Shown here piece after piece: positions 60,807 through 64,000 of a stretch of DNA of 64,000 nt. Source of the stretch: Cytophagales bacterium (GTDB taxonomy: Bacteria; Bacteroidota; Bacteroidia; Cytophagales; Cyclobacteriaceae); the NCBI GenBank assembly GCA_033344775.1, contig JAWPMT010000001.1, positions 992,001 to 1,056,000 of the forward strand, in the 5' to 3' direction. The translations under genes were made by a program, and so were the position numbers. The notes under the pieces are model-generated. The model saw nothing but the letters and a program-made list of their open reading frames with translations, did not search any database and was not told the origin of the DNA. How positions within the stretch are numbered: the stretch's first letter is position 1; every line of letters starts with the position of its first letter.

Positions 60807-62966
60807 TTAAAGATTAGGCAATTGATTGATGCCCTTGTTTTTAGATAAAGTGATGAACACTCCGAGGAAAATGAATCGCGGTGCCGCTGGACGTATGGGT
60901 CGACTGGCGTAGACACCATTGGCATCCGGCTCATCCGCAAATTCATATCCGAAAATATTGTTGATGCCCAGGGCATTGTTGACCATTGCGTGGACAATAA
61001 CCTGACTATTAAGCAAGTAGCTCCAGTTGAAGCTGAGGTCATGATAGGCTGGCGTTCTTCCTGTCATAAATCCCTCATCATTGGGATCATCATAAGTTCG
61101 AGGACTTGCAAAAGAATAAGTCCAACCGACCTGGCTCTTCAGGTCACTGATGAATGTCTTGACTACCCAGGAGAAATTATGCGTGGATGCGAAATTGGGC
61201 ACAAAAGATCCCGGAAAGTCACGGTAAAATCGCTCTGTATCGAGGTAAGAATAGCTCACCCAATAGTCCGTATTCTTGAAGGTTTTGTTGTCTCTCCAAA
61301 ACAAGTCCAGTCCTCGGGCATGGCCGTTGCCATCGAATTGAAAGGAAGTTGGATCGAATGGACTGGTGAAACGAGAAAGCTGATCGTATTGCTTTTCATA
61401 TAATTCTATTCGAAAGCTCTGACCCTTTCGCACCCATTGATAATTGGCAATGAAATGCTCGGCCTTCTCATTCAAGGCTCCCTGGTCACCGAATAAGATC
61501 TGTCTTGAAGCAGCTTGTTGAAACTGACCATAAGCCAGAGATACCTGACTGTTCTCTCCTGTTTTATATGCCGCAGACAAGCGAGGACCGATATGAGCAT
61601 CATTGTTCAGGTTACTGTGAGCCCCTCTTAAGCCAAGTTTGAAACCCAACGAACTGGACGCGAATATCTCAGCCTCTACAAATCCGGCACTGATCTGCTC
61701 GTTAAAGTCCTGAACAAAGGACTCTCCGTCTATTAAAGTTTGAGACAAATCCCGACCGATGACTTCTGCACCCACCAACACGGAAACTCGATCGGAGTGC
61801 TCATAATCAAAAGCCAGCTTGCCATGAAAGCCTGTCAGATCCACGTCCCGGCTCTGCTGATTGAAAGCAACAAAATCATTGCTTTTGGTGAATGAAACCC
61901 CGGTACGGAATCCCCACTGCTCACCAATCAAATCACGGTAAGAGGTATTCACATGGGCATAATCATTGGTCACCTGAACATCATTCGATAATTCAGGATT
62001 AGCAATATCCGGTTCTACGAGCGCCATGTCGGATTTACTCAAATTGGTGTACACCTTGAGCATTCCGGTCTCCCCGGTTTGCTGCCGAAAAGCGAAGTTA
62101 CCATCCCACTGTTCTGGTGCTTTGTTCCATTCTAGGTTTTGGTTAACCAGTCCGAAATAGGGTCCCAGGTTGGTATACTGGACTTTTCCCGCAACGGAAC
62201 TCTTATTGAAAGTACGTGTGGTAGAAATATCAGTCCCCACCGTCATGAAAGACAAGTCCGTGCGATCATTTTCAGCCAGGTCCTTTGACTCCAGCACAAG
62301 TGCTGAAGACAAAGCCTGACCATATTCGGCAGAGTAGCCTCCGGTTGAAAAATTAGTTCCTTTAAACATGAAGGGTGAGAAACGACTTCTGCTTGGTGTG
62401 TTGGGCGCGGCAGCTCCGTATTCGTTGTGTACGAGCATGCCATCAATGAATGTCTTGGTTTCTCGGCCATCTCCTCCTCGCACAAACAATCTACCGGTCT
62501 CCCCTACGGTCTGTGTACCGGGTAATGTATTGAGTGCTCCAGGGATGTCCGCGGTGGTTCCTGCAGTTGTTACTACATCGAGGGGTTTGAGTACTTCTTG
62601 TTTGCTTCCACCAGAAGCATTGAACGATCCAGCTGTAATGACCACTGCATTGAGTTCACTGATCTTCTCTCGAAGCTTGATGGTGATCTCCTGATCCTTG
62701 GCAGTCACTGGATAAGTACCGTCGTGGTAGCCAATGAAGGCCGCAATCAGGATCTGATCTCCGGTTTCGTATGACTCAAAAGAGAACTTGCCTTCCAGGT
62801 CTGTGGTGGCTCCGTCGTACGTCCCTTCCAGGTAGACATTTACTCCAAGAAGGGCTTCTCCTTTATGATCGGTGACCTGCCCCGAGATGGTAAACTGCCC
62901 CAACAATGGGACAGAGAACAGAAAAAGTAAAAAAGTAAAAAAGTACGTCGTGGCTTGAGTTTTCAT
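60807..62966 (-). CDS. TonB-dependent receptor with carboxypeptidase-like N-terminal domain
   Basis: A 719-residue outer-membrane active transporter. Signal about 1-23, then a CarboxypepD_reg-like domain (25-110; TISGQVTDHKGEALLGVNVY), a plug (about 120-220; VGETGRLFVRGGDGRETKTF) and a 22-strand barrel to the C-terminus. It is short for SusC-type receptors and no SusD-like gene follows, so it more likely takes up a siderophore, cofactor or metal complex. Co-directional with the TPR protein gene downstream. Confidence 0.92.
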   Translation of the reverse strand: MKTQATTYFFTFLLFLFSVPLLGQFTISGQVTDHKGEALLGVNVYLEGTYDGATTDLEGKFSFESYETGDQILIAAFIGYHDGTYPVTAKDQEITIKLREKISELNAVVITAGSFNASGGSKQEVLKPLDVVTTAGTTADIPGALNTLPGTQTVGETGRLFVRGGDGRETKTFIDGMLVHNEYGAAAPNTPSRSRFSPFMFKGTNFSTGGYSAEYGQALSSALVLESKDLAENDRTDLSFMTVGTDISTTRTFNKSSVAGKVQYTNLGPYFGLVNQNLEWNKAPEQWDGNFAFRQQTGETGMLKVYTNLSKSDMALVEPDIANPELSNDVQVTNDYAHVNTSYRDLIGEQWGFRTGVSFTKSNDFVAFNQQSRDVDLTGFHGKLAFDYEHSDRVSVLVGAEVIGRDLSQTLIDGESFVQDFNEQISAGFVEAEIFASSSLGFKLGLRGAHSNLNNDAHIGPRLSAAYKTGENSQVSLAYGQFQQAASRQILFGDQGALNEKAEHFIANYQWVRKGQSFRIELYEKQYDQLSRFTSPFDPTSFQFDGNGHARGLDLFWRDNKTFKNTDYWVSYSYLDTERFYRDFPGSFVPNFASTHNFSWVVKTFISDLKSQVGWTYSFASPRTYDDPNDEGFMTGRTPAYHDLSFNWSYLLNSQVIVHAMVNNALGINNIFGYEFADEPDANGVYASRPIRPAAPRFIFLGVFITLSKNKGINQLPNL

Positions 62967-63301
62967 GCTCCAAAAGTCTATTTGGAGTACCCCACCTTAT
63001 AATTAAAGACGCTGAGTTGTTGAGTTTTTGAGATGGATTGTAGGAGCTGGAAGCTGTTTCTGGGTTTTGGTTGATGGTTTTTGGTTATGACTCAAACCTT
63101 TCTTAATCCGTCATTCCCAGCTGTAGTATCATGAATCTTTAAACAGCGCATCATCAGCGTCGGGAATCTCTTTACGGATTATAGCATGTACATTCTAGCA
63201 TCGAGGCAAATCAAAATTGTCCGAGGAAAATGCCGGGACTTATACCAAAGTATGTCGGTCTTCGACAACTTCAGACTGATATCAGGAATAAAATTCAAGA
63301 A
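62967..63301. other. Intergenic region with one foldback
   Basis: No gene supported. AATCCGT (63105-63111) and ACGGATT (63174-63180) are inverted arms around TCATTCCCAGCTG and CGTCGGGAATC, resembling a degraded relative of the other palindromic elements. The rest is the upstream region of the TonB-dependent receptor gene. Confidence 0.5.
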
Positions 63302-63538
63302 TCACTTACAAACGTACAAAGCCTGCCTCAGTGAATCAGTCAACACTTCCTGTTGTCTTAGTCGTTCGGTCATGGCTTCGGCAATTCGCTTTTGCTCCTC
63401 TGCACTCCTTTGTGCTTCCTTGACCTGCATTTCCAATTGCTCATTCACACTCAATGCTTCCAGTGACTGAGATTGCGCAAACACAACTGAAGCTACAATA
63501 ATGATTGCAAGTACAGCGATGATGATGTTCTTTACCAT
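63302..63538 (-). CDS. Small membrane-anchored coiled-coil protein
   Basis: Start chosen at ATG 63538, giving an N-terminal membrane helix (VKNIIIAVLAIIIVASVVFAQ); a start at 63598 adds 20 residues. The 78 residues continue as a charged coiled coil (LEMQVKEAQRSAEEQKRIAE) and end in CK. No function recognised. Confidence 0.7.
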   Translation of the reverse strand: MVKNIIIAVLAIIIVASVVFAQSQSLEALSVNEQLEMQVKEAQRSAEEQKRIAEAMTERLRQQEVLTDSLRQALYVCK

Positions 63539-63671
63539 AGGAGTAGATAGTAGGAGTATGTAGATTGGTTTGTTCTTTTTCAAATTAAGAAAAAACATGA
63601 GACGAACCTAATCTATCTATTGGTAACAGATTGTTTTGGTTTAATATCATTATATGCTTTAACATTATCAG

Positions 63672-64000
63672 ATGAATAAAGTCACTATTGTCCTCGTCTC
63701 AATATTTACAGTATATCCGCTGTTCCTTCCTCAGCTACATGCCCAATCCAATTGTGAAACAATCACTACAAGCCTGGAGAAAGCTGCACAAAAACATGAG
63801 AAATTGGGTGCACTCACTGCCCATGGGAATTACGAATCAAGGTCCAGGATGATGGGCAACTCATATGCACGAAATCAAGCAATGGAATTGATGGCGGAGG
63901 CCGTTACTGGCTACATGCGAAACCACTTAACAGAAACGCTTTCCTTCTCTAGTGAAGAACAGCAAGACAGGTTCGCAGCACAGCTACTTGGAGAATCAGA
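63672..64000 (+). CDS. Secreted protein, truncated at the window end
   Basis: The frame from ATG 63672 stays open to the window end (109 codons seen). It begins with a signal peptide (NKVTIVLVSIFTVYPLFLPQ, cleavage likely after LHAQ) and continues with a polar helical part (LEKAAQKHEKLGALTAHGN). The layout resembles LPP20-type exported proteins, but the fragment is too short to assign a family. Confidence 0.6.
   Translation, partial: MNKVTIVLVSIFTVYPLFLPQLHAQSNCETITTSLEKAAQKHEKLGALTAHGNYESRSRMMGNSYARNQAMELMAEAVTGYMRNHLTETLSFSSEEQQDRFAAQLLGES

Noticed and set aside
1-64000. CRISPR arrays, tRNA/rRNA genes, insertion sequences or prophage
   Set aside because: No regularly spaced repeats, no tRNA T-arm signatures and no transposase, integrase or phage structural genes were seen on either strand.

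Overview
The window looks like a chromosomal segment of a free-living, probably marine member of the Bacteroidota, most likely of the Cytophagales. Support comes from the gene families present (DUF4270 lipoprotein, DUF3108, DUF3179, DUF6090, DUF2652, a TonB-dependent receptor with a carboxypeptidase-like N-terminal domain, LytTR two-component signalling, HU-type DNA-binding protein with extended N-terminus), from Bacteroidota-type promoters (TAnnTTTG), and from the near absence of Shine-Dalgarno sequences. The genus is inference. No insertion sequence, phage, CRISPR array, rRNA or tRNA was recognised.

Layout. 1-2.3 kb: TPR lipoprotein, a DUF3108 gene broken by an in-frame stop, and dapD (lysine/peptidoglycan). 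2.3-3.5 kb: AT-rich, gene-free. 3.5-8.1 kb: a Mn/Fe/Zn uptake operon (DtxR/MntR-type repressor, lipoprotein, ATPase, two permeases) behind a tandem palindromic operator. One permease carries its own DtxR-like tail. 8.2-10.2 kb: a DUF6090 membrane protein and mnmE. 10.4-14.1 kb: two tandem paralogous membrane proteins of unknown family. 14.2-26 kb: single metabolic, stress and envelope genes (GNAT fusion, OsmC, FMN split barrels, DinB, NlpC/P60-RlpA, DUF3179, HugZ-like, Gfo/Idh/MocA, GH5, inositol-phosphatase-like, APH-like kinase).

26.2-30.7 kb is a ribosome-centred block. A tight operon, rtcB-prfH-unknown, sits behind a leader that holds a Bacteroidota promoter, an unusually strong Shine-Dalgarno, a 10-codon ORF and a terminator with a competing stem. 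It is followed by rsgA with its own structured upstream region. RtcB and PrfH are known to act together in rescue and repair of ribosomes damaged in 16S rRNA; the leader could sense exactly that damage. This is the most interesting locus here.

30.8-36.4 kb: DUF427, two Crp/Fnr regulators, SDR, DJ-1-like, monooxygenase and an S9 peptidase. 36.7-40.4 kb: a plug-domain surface protein without a barrel, a PAS/H-box protein without kinase domain, YceI. 40.5-47.2 kb: an outer-membrane cluster (beta-barrels, Kelch, DUF4270) under a LytS/LytTR pair. 47.5-54 kb: CPBP protease, small membrane protein, VOC lipoprotein, porin, thioesterase, and an overlapping pair of membrane sensors that lack kinase domains. 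54.3-59.6 kb: pyruvate carboxylase, HU-like protein, Fpg with a degenerate zinc finger. 59.6-60.1 kb: a terminator-bounded unit with two tiny paralogous peptide genes carrying a GG motif, plus a likely small RNA. 60.1-63 kb: TPR protein and TonB-dependent receptor. The right end holds a small membrane coiled-coil protein and a truncated secreted protein.

Three intergenic palindromic elements (19.06, 24.83 and 48.79 kb) share an architecture with CTTAA-containing inverted ends and look like one dispersed non-coding repeat family.
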